Shown in pieces: positions 6,708 through 19,698 of a DNA stretch of 32,927 bases (the stretch's first letter is position 1; each line of letters starts with the position of its first letter). This DNA comes from Flavobacteriaceae bacterium. Lineage in GTDB: Bacteria; Bacteroidota; Bacteroidia; Flavobacteriales; Flavobacteriaceae. The DNA is taken from NCBI GenBank assembly GCA_018623195.1, contig JAAZVY010000017.1, forward strand, positions 1-32,927, read 5' to 3'. Position numbers and translations under genes: made by a program. A model generated the notes under the pieces. That model saw only the letters and a list, made by a program, of their open reading frames with translations, was not told the origin of the DNA and made no database searches.

Positions 6708-8330
6708 ATGAATATCCGATTAATCGCACTGGGAATATTATTTGTTTTTAGCTCTTGTTTGAGTAAAGTTGAGGTGGATACGATTGTTTTTAATGGTCAG
6801 ATTTATTCGCTCGATTCGGTAAATACCACCTATACGGCGATGGCAATCGATAAGGGTCGAATTGTTACACTAGGTTCTGATGATTTGAAAAATCGTTTTT
6901 CAGCTAAAGATCTAGTTAATCTTGAGGGTAAGGCTGTGGTTCCGGGACTTATTGATGCTCATAGTCATTTTTATGGATTGGGTTTAGGAACCCTTCACGT
7001 AGATCTCGTGGGAACCGAGAGTATCGATGAGGTGCTCAACCGTATAGAGGCCTTTAGGTCTAAGAATAGCGATGTTGATTTTATATATGGACGTGGCTGG
7101 GATCAAAATGATTGGGAAATCAAGAAGTTTCCTACTCGCTACGACTTAGATCGTCGATTTTCTGATATTCCCGTAGTTCTTGAAAGAGTTGATGGGCATG
7201 CTTATTGGGTAAATTCTAAAGCGATAGAATTAGCTGGGATTGATTCAAAGACCTCTACCGAGGGGGGAGCTGTCATTCTTTTAAATGGGGCGCCTTCTGG
7301 GATTTTAGTTGATGGTCCCATGCGTTATATAGATGCAGTAATGCCACCTCCGAGTCGTGATCAACAGATCAAAGGTTTATTGGCTGCACAAGAGATTTGT
7401 TTCGATTACGGATTAACCACGGTTAGCGATGCGGGTATTTCTAAGGAGATTATACAGTTGGTAGACTCGCTTCAAAAAGAAGGATTGTTAAAGATTCGAA
7501 TGTATGCGATGGTGAGTAATACCGAAGCAGATGTCAACTATTTTTTAAGTAAGGGACCCTACAAAACCGACCGTCTGAATGTTAGCTCGGTAAAAGTCTA
7601 TGGCGACGGCGCCTTAGGTTCTAGAGGTGCGGCGCTTAAGCGACCTTATGCCGATGCGCCAGGACATTTTGGTGCTTTTGTTACCCCTGTAGATCAAATG
7701 AGAGCGATTGCAGAACGATTGATTAATTCTGATTTTCAAATGAATACCCATGCAATCGGAGATGCGGCGAATTTCGAGGTGCTATCCATTTATCAAGATT
7801 TGCTTAGTGATAAAGAAGACCGAAGATGGAGAATTGAACATGCTCAAATTGTCGACGAGCTAGATTTTTCACTTTTTTCTAAGGGTGTTATACCCTCTGT
7901 TCAACCTACACATGCCACTAGTGATATGTATTGGGCTGAGGATCGTCTGGGACACGAACGAATGGTCGGAGCTTATGCGTATCAAACCTTGTTAGAAAAA
8001 TCTGGAATCGTTGCTTTAGGAACTGATTTTCCTGTAGAATCTGTGAATCCATATTATACCTTTTATGCCGCGGTGGCTCGTAAAGATCTGAAGGGATACC
8101 CAGATGCCGGATTCATCCCGGAGCAGTCGCTCACCAGAGAGCAGGCGTTGCGCGGTATGACAGAATGGGCTGCTTATGCTCAGTTTGAAGAGAATGAAAA
8201 GGGTAGGCTTCTACCGGGGTTCTTTGCTGATTTCACTGTATTGTCTGAAGATTTAATGACTGCTTCAGAGAAAGATCTCCCTTTAATTGAGGCAGAGATG
8301 GTTTTTGTCTCAGGAGAGCGAGTAAAGTAA
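6708..8330 (+). CDS. Amidohydrolase, YtcJ-like, predicted lipoprotein
   Basis: The 540-residue protein has a lipoprotein signal with hydrophobic residues 4-14 and the lipobox FSSC (Cys17), so it is probably anchored in an envelope membrane. The amidohydrolase-3 fold follows: small N-terminal beta domain, the metal motif DAHSHF (His85, His87), GRGWDQNDW, KVYGDGALGSRGAAL, NTHAIGDAAN, WRIEHAQIV and GTDFPVE, the last holding the metal-binding Asp. Relatives hydrolyse amide or related C-N bonds, but substrates of YtcJ-type enzymes are mostly unknown. It is flanked by a divergent ftsE and by asnB with no evident link. A weak hairpin follows it at 8353-8375. Confidence 0.88.
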   Translation: MNIRLIALGILFVFSSCLSKVEVDTIVFNGQIYSLDSVNTTYTAMAIDKGRIVTLGSDDLKNRFSAKDLVNLEGKAVVPGLIDAHSHFYGLGLGTLHVDLVGTESIDEVLNRIEAFRSKNSDVDFIYGRGWDQNDWEIKKFPTRYDLDRRFSDIPVVLERVDGHAYWVNSKAIELAGIDSKTSTEGGAVILLNGAPSGILVDGPMRYIDAVMPPPSRDQQIKGLLAAQEICFDYGLTTVSDAGISKEIIQLVDSLQKEGLLKIRMYAMVSNTEADVNYFLSKGPYKTDRLNVSSVKVYGDGALGSRGAALKRPYADAPGHFGAFVTPVDQMRAIAERLINSDFQMNTHAIGDAANFEVLSIYQDLLSDKEDRRWRIEHAQIVDELDFSLFSKGVIPSVQPTHATSDMYWAEDRLGHERMVGAYAYQTLLEKSGIVALGTDFPVESVNPYYTFYAAVARKDLKGYPDAGFIPEQSLTREQALRGMTEWAAYAQFEENEKGRLLPGFFADFTVLSEDLMTASEKDLPLIEAEMVFVSGERVK

Positions 8331-8352
8331 CGATATCAAACCTCACTACAGT

Positions 8353-8375
8353 AATGAAGCTATGTAAGTTTCATT
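8353..8375 (+). terminator. Weak hairpin after the amidohydrolase gene
   Basis: AATGAAGCT and AGTTTCATT pair over 9 bp with one G-U around the loop ATGTA, 22 bases after the stop codon. The stem is A/T-rich and only a short T-containing tail follows, so terminator function is doubtful. The rest of the 149-bp gap up to asnB is A/T-rich and shows no gene. Confidence 0.3.
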
Positions 8376-8479
8376 CTTATATAGAAACGGTCAATATACT
8401 TTCATTTTATAACTAATAATATTTATAAGATTTATTTTTAAAACATTTAATTCCATTTTTGGCTTCAAATTATAAAGCC

Positions 8480-12204
<3,725 letters not shown>

Positions 12205-12209
12205 TGGCT

Positions 12210-12217
12210 TAAATTTG
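12210..12217 (+). promoter_or_regulatory. -7 promoter box of mdh
   Basis: TAAATTTG matches TAnnTTTG and begins 6 bases after the gyrB stop codon, ending 30 bases before the mdh ATG. Its -33 region falls within the gyrB coding sequence. Confidence 0.65.
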
Positions 12218-12247
12218 CAACACATTTAATCTAAATCAAATACGAAA

Positions 12248-13174
12248 ATGAAAGTAACTGTAGTTGGAGCAGGTGCCGTTGGTGCAAGCTGTGCAGAATA
12301 CATTGCTATTAAAGACTTTGCCTCAGAGGTAGTACTAGTAGATATTAAAGAAGGTTTTGCAGAAGGTAAGGCAATGGACCTTATGCAAACTGCATCCTTA
12401 AATGGTTTTGATACCAAAATCACGGGTACCACCGGAGATTATTCGAAAACTGCTGGTAGCGATGTTGTGGTGATCACCTCGGGTATTCCTCGTAAACCAG
12501 GGATGACTAGAGAAGAGCTTATTGGTATCAATGCCGGTATCGTTAAGGAAGTTTCTTCAAACCTTTTAAAGCATTCTCCTGAAGCCATTGTTATTGTGGT
12601 TAGTAATCCTATGGATACCATGACTTATCTCGTTCACAAAACATCAGGACTTCCTAAACACCGCATTATCGGAATGGGTGGGGCACTAGATAGTGCGAGG
12701 TTCAAGTATCGTTTGGCTGAAGCTCTTGCCGCTCCTATTTCTGATGTAGACGGTATGGTTATCGGAGGTCATTCAGATACAGGTATGGTCCCGTTAATCG
12801 GCCATGCTACGCGTAATTCAATTCGTGTTAGTGAGTTTTTGGATGCTGAACAAATGGAATATGTAGTTCAAGAGACTAAAGTCGGCGGAGCTACATTAAC
12901 TAAACTTCTAGGAACTAGTGCTTGGTATGCTCCGGGTGCTGCAGTTTCAGGTCTAGTACAAGCAATCGCTTGTGATCAAAAGAAAATCTATCCTTGTTCT
13001 GCTCTTCTTGAAGGCGAATATGGATTGAATGATATTTGCCTAGGAGTGCCTGTAGTTCTTGGTAAAAATGGAATTGAAAAGATCGTTTCTATCGAGTTAA
13101 GTGAAGACGAAAAAGCTAAGGTAGCTGCTTCTGCAGAAGGAGTTGCTGCGGTAAACGCGTTACTTAATTTATAA
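12248..13174 (+). CDS. mdh: Malate dehydrogenase (NAD-dependent)
   Basis: A 308-residue LDH/MDH-fold enzyme starting with the Rossmann loop VVGAGAVGASCAEY and an acidic residue (LVDIKEG) at the end of the second strand, indicating NAD rather than NADP. The active-site loop IPRKPGMTREELIGIN carries the substrate-discriminating Arg of malate dehydrogenases. VVSNPMDTMTYL and the catalytic His in GGHSDTGMVPL are intact. It oxidises malate to oxaloacetate in the TCA cycle. The sequence is of the LDH-like (type 3) MDH group found in many Bacteroidota. It is monocistronic by sequence, with a promoter directly before it and a strong terminator at 13195-13219. Confidence 0.96.
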   Translation: MKVTVVGAGAVGASCAEYIAIKDFASEVVLVDIKEGFAEGKAMDLMQTASLNGFDTKITGTTGDYSKTAGSDVVVITSGIPRKPGMTREELIGINAGIVKEVSSNLLKHSPEAIVIVVSNPMDTMTYLVHKTSGLPKHRIIGMGGALDSARFKYRLAEALAAPISDVDGMVIGGHSDTGMVPLIGHATRNSIRVSEFLDAEQMEYVVQETKVGGATLTKLLGTSAWYAPGAAVSGLVQAIACDQKKIYPCSALLEGEYGLNDICLGVPVVLGKNGIEKIVSIELSEDEKAKVAASAEGVAAVNALLNL

Positions 13175-13194
13175 GAAACCAAAAGAGTGTTTAG

Positions 13195-13219
13195 CCCCGG
13201 AAGTTTTCCGGGGTTTTTT
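13195..13219 (+). terminator. Strong rho-independent terminator of mdh
   Basis: CCCCGGAA and TTCCGGGG form a perfect 8-bp stem around GTT, followed by six T residues, 20 bases after the mdh stop codon. Confidence 0.93.
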
Positions 13220-13234
13220 GTTTATTACATATAA

Positions 13235-13265
13235 TTGTCATTTCTAGGGCGAAATGATATATTTG
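13235..13265 (+). promoter_or_regulatory. Promoter of secDF (-33 and -7 boxes)
   Basis: TTG at 13235-13237 and TATATTTG at 13258-13265 are separated by 20 nt, fitting the Bacteroidota arrangement. The -7 box ends 37 bases before the ATG at 13303. Confidence 0.8.
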
Positions 13266-13302
13266 CACGCATTTGACATTATATTAATTGATTTTAGGCA
13301 GT

Positions 13303-16218
13303 ATGCAGAATAAAGGATTAATTCGACTATTTGCGATTTTGTTTGGGGTAGTAAGCCTCTATCAACTATCGTTTACATTCATCACTAACAAAATCGAAGG
13401 AGATGCCGATCGATACGCTTCAGTTAGCGTAGACGCATCTGCTGATGATTATATTTCAGCACGTGAAACAGCTGCTAAGAGTTATTTAGATTCGGTAGCT
13501 GATCTTCCTGTTTTTGGTTTTACTTCTTATTCTGATGCGAAGACCAAAGAATTGAATAAAGGCCTTGACCTTAAAGGAGGGATTAACGTAACCCTACAGA
13601 TTTCGGTTAAGGACATTCTTAAAGGTCTTGCCAATAACACCAAAAACGTAGCTTTCAATCAAGCTTTAGATGCTGCAGACGATGCTTCAAAGCAGAGTGA
13701 TGAGAATTACGTAGAACTATTCTTTGAAGCTTTCGAGGCGAATGCAGGTGAAACTACTCTTGCTTCTCCAGAGATCTTCGCGAACAAAGCATTAAGTGAT
13801 GAGATTAATTTCTCGATGAATAATGCAGAGGTTAAGCCAATCATTAGAAGAAAAATCGACGAGTCGATTGTTTCTGCTTTCGAAGTTCTTCGCGAGCGTA
13901 TCGATGGTTTTGGAGTAACTCAGCCTAATATTCAACGAGTGGGCAACTCGGGCCGTATTTTGGTTGAACTACCTGGTGCTCGTGATATCAACCGTGCTCA
14001 GGAATTATTATCTTCTACTGCACAATTAGAGTTTTGGGAAACCATTTCTTCAGCTGAACCAGGATTATCACAATTTTTAGTAGCAGCTGATCAGCGTTTG
14101 GCTGAATTAGAGCAGTCTTCAGATGATGTGGAAGATCTATTAGAGTCAGCTTCTGATTCACTATCTAATCAAAATCCACTGTTAGCCAAACTGATTCCTG
14201 GAGCTCCCGGATCTAATGCTTTCGTGCGCGTTCAAGCGCGTGATACCGCCTATGTCGGGCAGGCCTTAAGACGTTCAGAAATTAAAAGATTATTACCTGC
14301 AGCAGTACAGTACACTAAATTTGCTTGGCAACGTGTACCTGCTGATGCGGATATCGTAGAATTATATGCGCTTCGCTCAAATCGTGAAGGAACCCCTCGT
14401 ATTTCTGGTGATGTCGTTTCTGATGCTCAAGATACTTTCGACCAATTCGGAAAACCAGCGGTAAGCATGATGATGAACACCAAAGGAGCTCGCGAATGGG
14501 AGCGTCTAACCGGTGATGTTTATCAAAACAAAACAGGTATTGCTATTGTACTTGACAACAAGGTTTACACCGCGCCAGGTGTATCTTCAGGTCCTATCTC
14601 AGGTGGACGTTCTGAAATTACAGGTACTTTCACCATCAACGAAACAAAGGACATCGCAAACGTACTTAGAGCTGGTAAGCTACCAGCCTCTGCAGAGATT
14701 GTTCAGTCAGAGATTGTAGGGCCTTCACTGGGTCAGGAGGCTATCGAAAGCGGATTCTTATCCTTTGTGATCGCCATGATCTTTGTACTGGTATGGATGA
14801 TTTTCTATTACGGTAGAGCAGGTCTATACGCTGACATTGCATTAGTATTCAACATCGTATTAATTTTCGGAGTACTTACTAGTTTAGGAGCCGTATTAAC
14901 GCTACCTGGTATTGCGGGTATTGTTCTTACCATTGGTATGTCAGTGGATGCAAACGTTCTGATCTTTGAACGTATCAAAGAAGAACTTCGCAAAGGCAAA
15001 GGATTAGCGCTCTCAATTAGCGATGGATTCTCAAATGCACTTTCTTCGATTCTGGATGCGAACATTACTACGGGTCTAACTGCCGTTATTCTATTTATGT
15101 TCGGTTCAGGACCTATTAAAGGATTCGCAACTACTTTATTAATCGGTATTCTAACTTCGCTTTTTACCGCGATTTTCATCACCCGTTTACTGATCGAAGG
15201 TTATTTAGCTACTAAGGGTAGAAGCTTAAAGTTCGCTACTGCAGCTACAGCCAATCTGTTATCTTCGGTAAACTTCGGATTCTTGAAAGCGCGTAAAACG
15301 GCTTATGTAATTTCTGGTGTGTTAGTGTTAGGGTCATTAACCTCGCTTTTCACCACTGGTTTACAGCAGGGTGTAGATTTTGTTGGTGGTCGCACGTATC
15401 AAATTCGTTTTGAAAATGAAGTGAATCCAACAGAAATTTCATCTGCGCTTACTGATGTTTTAGGAAGTGGTACCAACGTGAAGACCTTTGGAGCAGCGAA
15501 CCAGATTAAGGTGACTACTCCTTATAAAGTAGATGTTGAGGGTATCGAGGTAGATCAAGAAATCCAAGGACTTCTTTTTAACACACTACTACCTTACCTA
15601 CCTGATGGTTTTTCAATTGAAGACTTCACCGTGGGTAGTGATGATAAGACGGTGGGTATTCTTCAATCAGTAAAGGTTGGTCCAACCATTGCAGATGATA
15701 TCAAGAAAAATGCAGTGTTAGCGATCTTTGGGTCACTGACTATTGTATTCTTATACATCCTACTTCGTTTTAGAAAATGGCAGTTCTCTTTAGGAGCAGT
15801 TACTGCAGTATTCCACGATGTGATTATTGTACTAGGTGTATTCTCAGCAACGAGTGCGTTTATGCCTTTCAACATGGAGATTGATCAAGCTTTCATTGCG
15901 GCTATTCTTACAGTAATCGGATATTCATTAAACGATACGGTAGTTGTTTTTGACCGCATACGAGAAATTATCGGATTCAAAGGATGGAAGCAGGGTGATC
16001 ATGTAAATGAGGCATTAAATTCAACGCTAAGCCGTACGCTGAATACTTCATTAACTACACTTATCGTATTACTAGCGATCTTTATTTTCGGAGGTGAGAC
16101 CTTAAGAGGATTTATGTTCGCAATGATCATCGGTATTTTAGTTGGTACTTACTCATCATTGTTCATTGCAACGCCAGTGATGTTTGACACACTAGGCAAA
16201 GGCAACGATAAGAAGTAA
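13303..16218 (+). CDS. secDF: Fused protein translocase subunit SecDF
   Basis: The 971-residue protein from the ATG at 13303 (a TTG at 13288 would add five residues) joins SecD and SecF in one chain. The SecD half has an N-terminal membrane segment, GLDLKGGINVTLQ, ERIDGFGVTQPNIQRVG, a large periplasmic domain (roughly residues 90-460), SEIVGPSLGQEAI and TIGMSVDANVLIFERIKEEL. The SecF half begins near residue 650 and carries QQGVDFVGGRTYQI, the periplasmic P4 region, VGPTIADDIKKNA and GYSLNDTVVVFDRIRE. Twelve transmembrane segments in two groups of six are expected. It uses the proton-motive force to complete SecYEG/SecA export. The fusion is normal for Bacteroidota. A terminator shared with lgt follows. 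Confidence 0.96.
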   Translation: MQNKGLIRLFAILFGVVSLYQLSFTFITNKIEGDADRYASVSVDASADDYISARETAAKSYLDSVADLPVFGFTSYSDAKTKELNKGLDLKGGINVTLQISVKDILKGLANNTKNVAFNQALDAADDASKQSDENYVELFFEAFEANAGETTLASPEIFANKALSDEINFSMNNAEVKPIIRRKIDESIVSAFEVLRERIDGFGVTQPNIQRVGNSGRILVELPGARDINRAQELLSSTAQLEFWETISSAEPGLSQFLVAADQRLAELEQSSDDVEDLLESASDSLSNQNPLLAKLIPGAPGSNAFVRVQARDTAYVGQALRRSEIKRLLPAAVQYTKFAWQRVPADADIVELYALRSNREGTPRISGDVVSDAQDTFDQFGKPAVSMMMNTKGAREWERLTGDVYQNKTGIAIVLDNKVYTAPGVSSGPISGGRSEITGTFTINETKDIANVLRAGKLPASAEIVQSEIVGPSLGQEAIESGFLSFVIAMIFVLVWMIFYYGRAGLYADIALVFNIVLIFGVLTSLGAVLTLPGIAGIVLTIGMSVDANVLIFERIKEELRKGKGLALSISDGFSNALSSILDANITTGLTAVILFMFGSGPIKGFATTLLIGILTSLFTAIFITRLLIEGYLATKGRSLKFATAATANLLSSVNFGFLKARKTAYVISGVLVLGSLTSLFTTGLQQGVDFVGGRTYQIRFENEVNPTEISSALTDVLGSGTNVKTFGAANQIKVTTPYKVDVEGIEVDQEIQGLLFNTLLPYLPDGFSIEDFTVGSDDKTVGILQSVKVGPTIADDIKKNAVLAIFGSLTIVFLYILLRFRKWQFSLGAVTAVFHDVIIVLGVFSATSAFMPFNMEIDQAFIAAILTVIGYSLNDTVVVFDRIREIIGFKGWKQGDHVNEALNSTLSRTLNTSLTTLIVLLAIFIFGGETLRGFMFAMIIGILVGTYSSLFIATPVMFDTLGKGNDKK

Positions 16219-16240
16219 ATATTTCTTATTCTATCAATAA

Positions 16241-16270
16241 AAAAAGGCCCGACGATTGTCGGGCCTTTTT
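16241..16270. terminator. Bidirectional terminator between secDF and lgt
   Basis: AAAAAGGCCCGAC and GTCGGGCCTTTTT are exact complements around GATT, giving an A-run and a T-run on opposite sides. It serves the converging secDF (+) and lgt (-) genes. Confidence 0.93.
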
Positions 16271-16289
16271 TTATGATCTCACCTTTTGT

Positions 16290-17249
16290 TTAGGCTTTTA
16301 CTTTTCGAATCATTAGGTAAGTGCCCAGTAGCACAGGTATGATACTTAGCCATTGTCCGGTGGTTAGTAAACCGAGACTCTCTTCAAAACCTCCTTGACT
16401 CTTTTTAAAGAATTCGATAATGAAGCGAGCAGAGAATATTCCGACTAACCAGGTGCCGAATAAGAATCCGGGTTTGTTTCTTAATTCTGCCTTAGGGTAA
16501 AGCACATAATACATAATCACAAATAACAATGCGTAAGCAAATGCTTCATAAAGCTGAGCTGGATGACGATAGGGAATTTGAGCTAGAATATCTGCGTATG
16601 CCGGATCGTTAACTAGCGCAGCATAAGCTTTACTTACCGAAGGCTGACCTGTAGCCTGTAGCGCCTGGTAGGCCGACATGTCACCGTGATCTCTGACAAA
16701 TTTTGTAGCAAAGATGAAACTCTCATCTACTACTTTCCCGTTAATTTCAGAATTAAAGAAGTTACCTAAACGCACAAAAGCTCCGCCTATTGCAGAAGGT
16801 AAGGCTATTCGATCTACCAGCCACAAGAAAGAAATATCCCTTTCTTTTTTGCTAAAAAGGTATAATCCAATGACTGCCGCTAATGCCGCCCCGTGGCTCG
16901 CTAATCCTGCGAAACCGGTAAATGCATAACCGTTGATAATTCCGAAGAGGCTTGAATTCTTTTGCTCTCTAATAGGTAGTAATATTTCAACGAGATGATT
17001 CTGGTAATAGGCCCAATCGTAGAAAAACACATGTCCTAAACGTGCTCCAAGCATAATAGAGAGCACGGTGTAGACAAAGAGACTGTCCAGTTTTTCAGTA
17101 GGTTTATTTTCCTTTTTGAAAACTGTCTTCATGAGATTCCACCCTAAAATAAAGGCAGCGATCCAAAGCGAGTTATAGTATTTGATTTGAATAGGACCTA
17201 GGGTGAAGAGCGTGTCTTCTGGATTCCAGATAATACCGAGTAGCGTCAT
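16290..17249 (-). CDS. lgt: Prolipoprotein diacylglyceryl transferase
   Basis: The 319-residue polytopic inner-membrane protein shows the Lgt signatures: GFAGLASHGAALAAV, then PSAIGGAFVRLGNFFNSEINGK with the essential Arg and Asn-rich signature, and HPAQLYEAFAYALLF near the end. It transfers diacylglycerol from phosphatidylglycerol to the lipobox Cys of preprolipoproteins, the first step in lipoprotein maturation. The loop around residues 180-230 is longer than in E. coli Lgt. It is the last gene of the minus-strand series folE-cysS-yidD-lgt, 37 bp after yidD. Lipoprotein candidates that it would modify are encoded in this same window at 6708 and 22185. Confidence 0.95.
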   Translation of the reverse strand: MTLLGIIWNPEDTLFTLGPIQIKYYNSLWIAAFILGWNLMKTVFKKENKPTEKLDSLFVYTVLSIMLGARLGHVFFYDWAYYQNHLVEILLPIREQKNSSLFGIINGYAFTGFAGLASHGAALAAVIGLYLFSKKERDISFLWLVDRIALPSAIGGAFVRLGNFFNSEINGKVVDESFIFATKFVRDHGDMSAYQALQATGQPSVSKAYAALVNDPAYADILAQIPYRHPAQLYEAFAYALLFVIMYYVLYPKAELRNKPGFLFGTWLVGIFSARFIIEFFKKSQGGFEESLGLLTTGQWLSIIPVLLGTYLMIRKVKA

Positions 17250-17286
17250 AAATTAATTTTGGTCTAATATAGCCCAAAACTATGGC

Positions 17287-17508
17287 TCAGGGAACAGGGT
17301 CATACCCGCTTTTTCCCCACGGATGACAACTAGAAATTCGCTTGATAGTTAACCATCCGCCCTTGATCGGGCCGTATTTCTTTAATGCTTCAATACTGTA
17401 TGTTGAGCAAGTAGGGGTGAACCGACAGCTCGCCGGAGTCAGTGGAGAGATCAGTAACTGATATACTCGAACGAGTAGAATAAAGGGAAGACTAAATATA
17501 CGTTTCAC
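17287..17508 (-). CDS. yidD: Membrane protein insertion efficiency factor YidD
   Basis: A 73-residue protein with the full family pattern: an amphipathic hydrophobic N-terminus, [40 protein letters not shown] and [13 protein letters not shown]. YidD is a small membrane-associated protein reported to aid insertion of inner-membrane proteins by the YidC/Sec route; its biochemical action is not settled. Translation starts at a GTG whose first bases overlap the cysS stop as GTGA (17505-17508), so it is probably translationally coupled to cysS. Placement before lgt rather than beside rnpA/yidC differs from the usual gammaproteobacterial order. Confidence 0.94.
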   Translation of the reverse strand: MKRIFSLPFILLVRVYQLLISPLTPASCRFTPTCSTYSIEALKKYGPIKGGWLTIKRISSCHPWGKSGYDPVP

Positions 17509-18998
17509 GATAGACTAAAAGTAGTGCCATCCTTAGTGTCTTTCAACTTGATTCCTAGTGCCTCAATAGCATCTCTGATTTCGTCAGAGCGCTGAAAGTC
17601 TTTTCGTGCTCTAGCTTCTGAACGCTCTTTTAGTAATAATTCAACGAGCCCCTTAAGCTGTCCCTCTTGCTTTGCATCTGAGTTTCGGCTATCAAATAAT
17701 CCCAATACATCGAAGAAGAACGTTTTCATCGTTTGACGAATTAAATTCAAGTCATCATTCGATACGGTCTTCTTTTGATCGTTGATCAGATTGATGATTT
17801 TTACTCCTTCGAATAGCTGTGCGATCAGAATGGGTGTATTGAAATCATCATTCATTGCCTCATAACAACGATTGATCCATTCTTCGATAGCAGGATCGTT
17901 TTCAATACCTTCTTTTGAACTTAAGCCTTCGAGAGTACTGAATGACTCTAATAATCTGAAGTATCCTTTTTCTGCAGCATCTAAGGCCTCTTCACTTAAG
18001 TCAAGTACGCTGGTATAGTGGGCTTGTAACATGAAGAATCTTACAACGGCAGCCGAGAAAGGTTTAGAGAAAAGCTTATTCTCACCACTGAAGAGTTCAC
18101 TCGGATAGATATTGTTATCTGTTGACTTAGACATTTTCTTTCCATTCAAAGTCAACATGTTCGCATGAAGCCAGTAATTCACTGGTGATTTACCTTTACT
18201 AGCCTCTGCTTGTGCAATTTCACATTCGTGATGAGGGAATTTTAAATCCATACCACCACCGTGTATATCGAATTGTTCTCCAAGATATTTGGTGCTCATT
18301 GCCGTACACTCTATGTGCCATCCAGGAAACCCATCGCCCCAAGGTGAAGGCCATCTCATGATATGAGTGGGCTCTGCTTTCTTCCAAAGAGCAAAGTCCT
18401 GAGGATTCTTTTTCTCAGACTGTCCTTGAAGCGCTCGTGTATTAGCCACCATGTCTTCAATACTTCTTCCGCTTAATTTACCGTAGTCGTTTGATTCATT
18501 GAACTTTTGAACATCGAAATACACCGACCCATTTACCTCATAGGCAAACCCTTTATCAAGAATTTCTTTGATGATTTCGATTTGCTCAATAATATGTCCC
18601 GTTGCAGTAGGTTCAATAGAAGGAGGGAGCAGATTGAAGTGTTCTAGGGTACGATGAAAATCGACCGTATACTTTTGAACCACCTCCATCGGTTCTATCT
18701 GTTCTAACTTGGCTTTCTTGGCAATCTTATCTTCACCAGCATCCGCATCGTTTTCAAGATGCCCGGCATCTGTTATATTTCGAACGTACCGTACTTTATA
18801 CCCTAAATGAAGAAGGTAACGGTAAATGGTATCAAACGACATAAAGGTTCGACAATTACCTAGGTGTACGTTGCTATATACCGTGGGTCCACAAACATAA
18901 AGGCCTACATAACCCTCTTTGATAGGGGTAAAGGCCTCTTTTTTTCGGCTTAAAGAGTTGAAAACTTTTAGTGAATGTTTGTGGTATAAGGGTTGCAT
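17505..18998 (-). CDS. cysS: Cysteinyl-tRNA synthetase
   Basis: The 497-residue class I synthetase has the HIGH-type motif in [17 protein letters not shown], the zinc ligands Cys in YVCGPT and Cys/His in [10 protein letters not shown], the conserved [19 protein letters not shown] and KKMSKSTDN as KMSKS. It charges tRNA-Cys in the cytoplasm. Its ATG overlaps the folE stop by one base (TAATG) and its stop overlaps the yidD start by four bases, so folE, cysS and yidD read as one coupled unit. Length and domains are normal. Confidence 0.97.
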   Translation of the reverse strand: MQPLYHKHSLKVFNSLSRKKEAFTPIKEGYVGLYVCGPTVYSNVHLGNCRTFMSFDTIYRYLLHLGYKVRYVRNITDAGHLENDADAGEDKIAKKAKLEQIEPMEVVQKYTVDFHRTLEHFNLLPPSIEPTATGHIIEQIEIIKEILDKGFAYEVNGSVYFDVQKFNESNDYGKLSGRSIEDMVANTRALQGQSEKKNPQDFALWKKAEPTHIMRWPSPWGDGFPGWHIECTAMSTKYLGEQFDIHGGGMDLKFPHHECEIAQAEASKGKSPVNYWLHANMLTLNGKKMSKSTDNNIYPSELFSGENKLFSKPFSAAVVRFFMLQAHYTSVLDLSEEALDAAEKGYFRLLESFSTLEGLSSKEGIENDPAIEEWINRCYEAMNDDFNTPILIAQLFEGVKIINLINDQKKTVSNDDLNLIRQTMKTFFFDVLGLFDSRNSDAKQEGQLKGLVELLLKERSEARARKDFQRSDEIRDAIEALGIKLKDTKDGTTFSLS

Positions 18999-19657
18999 TA
19001 GAATTCAGTTTCTAATTGAATATAAGATAAGAACTCTTTTCTTAAGGTTTCATCGGTTTTAAAAACACCTCCATATTCGGCAGTAACGGTACTACTTGCG
19101 ACATCGCGAATTCCTCTCGAGTTGACGCAAAGGTGTTTTGCATCTATGATACAGGCCACATTTTCAGTTTTTAAGATGCGTTGTAATTCTTCAATTACTT
19201 GAAGGGTTAATCGCTCTTGTACTTGCGGACGCTTGGCGTAGTAATCTACAATTCGATTCATTTTAGAAAGGCCAACTACGTTTCCGTTGGAGATGTAGGC
19301 GATATGTGCTTTTCCAATGATAGGCAGAAGGTGATGCTCGCAGGTTGAGTATAGGGTTATATTCTTTTCAACCAGCATTTCACCGTATTCATATTTGTTT
19401 TCGAAGGTGGATGCGCTTGGTCTTCTCTCGGGATTCAGACCCCCAAAGATTTCTTTGACATAGGCCTTAGCAACGCGTTTGGGTGTACCTTTTAAACTGT
19501 CATCGGTCAGATCCATTCCTAGAATGTCTAAAATGGCCGCAACATGTTCTTGGATCTTCTCGATCTTTTCATCTTCAGAAATTTCAAAAGCATCGGCTTT
19601 GAGTGGCGTCTGTCTTGATGCACTTAAATGATCGTGATCGTTCAACTCGTCGTTCAT
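18998..19657 (-). CDS. folE: GTP cyclohydrolase I
   Basis: The 219-residue protein has an N-terminal extension of about 30 residues and then the FolE core: [41 protein letters not shown] with Cys and His zinc ligands, [23 protein letters not shown], and [14 protein letters not shown] with the second zinc Cys. It converts GTP to dihydroneopterin triphosphate, the first step of folate and pterin synthesis. folP, a later folate step, lies in the same window but in a different operon. A consensus -7 box precedes it. Confidence 0.96.
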   Translation of the reverse strand: MNDELNDHDHLSASRQTPLKADAFEISEDEKIEKIQEHVAAILDILGMDLTDDSLKGTPKRVAKAYVKEIFGGLNPERRPSASTFENKYEYGEMLVEKNITLYSTCEHHLLPIIGKAHIAYISNGNVVGLSKMNRIVDYYAKRPQVQERLTLQVIEELQRILKTENVACIIDAKHLCVNSRGIRDVASSTVTAEYGGVFKTDETLRKEFLSYIQLETEF

Positions 19658-19678
19658 CTTCGAATAAAATTAAGGCTG

Positions 19679-19686
19679 CAAAGATA
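19679..19686 (-). promoter_or_regulatory. -7 promoter box of the folE-cysS-yidD-lgt operon
   Basis: TATCTTTG on the minus strand matches TAnnTTTG, ends 21 bases before the folE ATG, and shares a 13-base context with the tmRNA promoter. It lies in the 41-bp gap after the beta-barrel gene. Confidence 0.68.
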
Positions 19687-19698
19687 GCTATTTAGGCC

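Noticed and set aside
8331-8479. Small gene or RNA in the gap before asnB
   Set aside because: Only A/T-rich sequence and one weak hairpin are seen; no convincing start, frame or conserved structure.
14808-15182. Minus-strand open frame inside secDF
   Set aside because: It is a shadow of a conserved membrane region; its composition follows the complementary strand.
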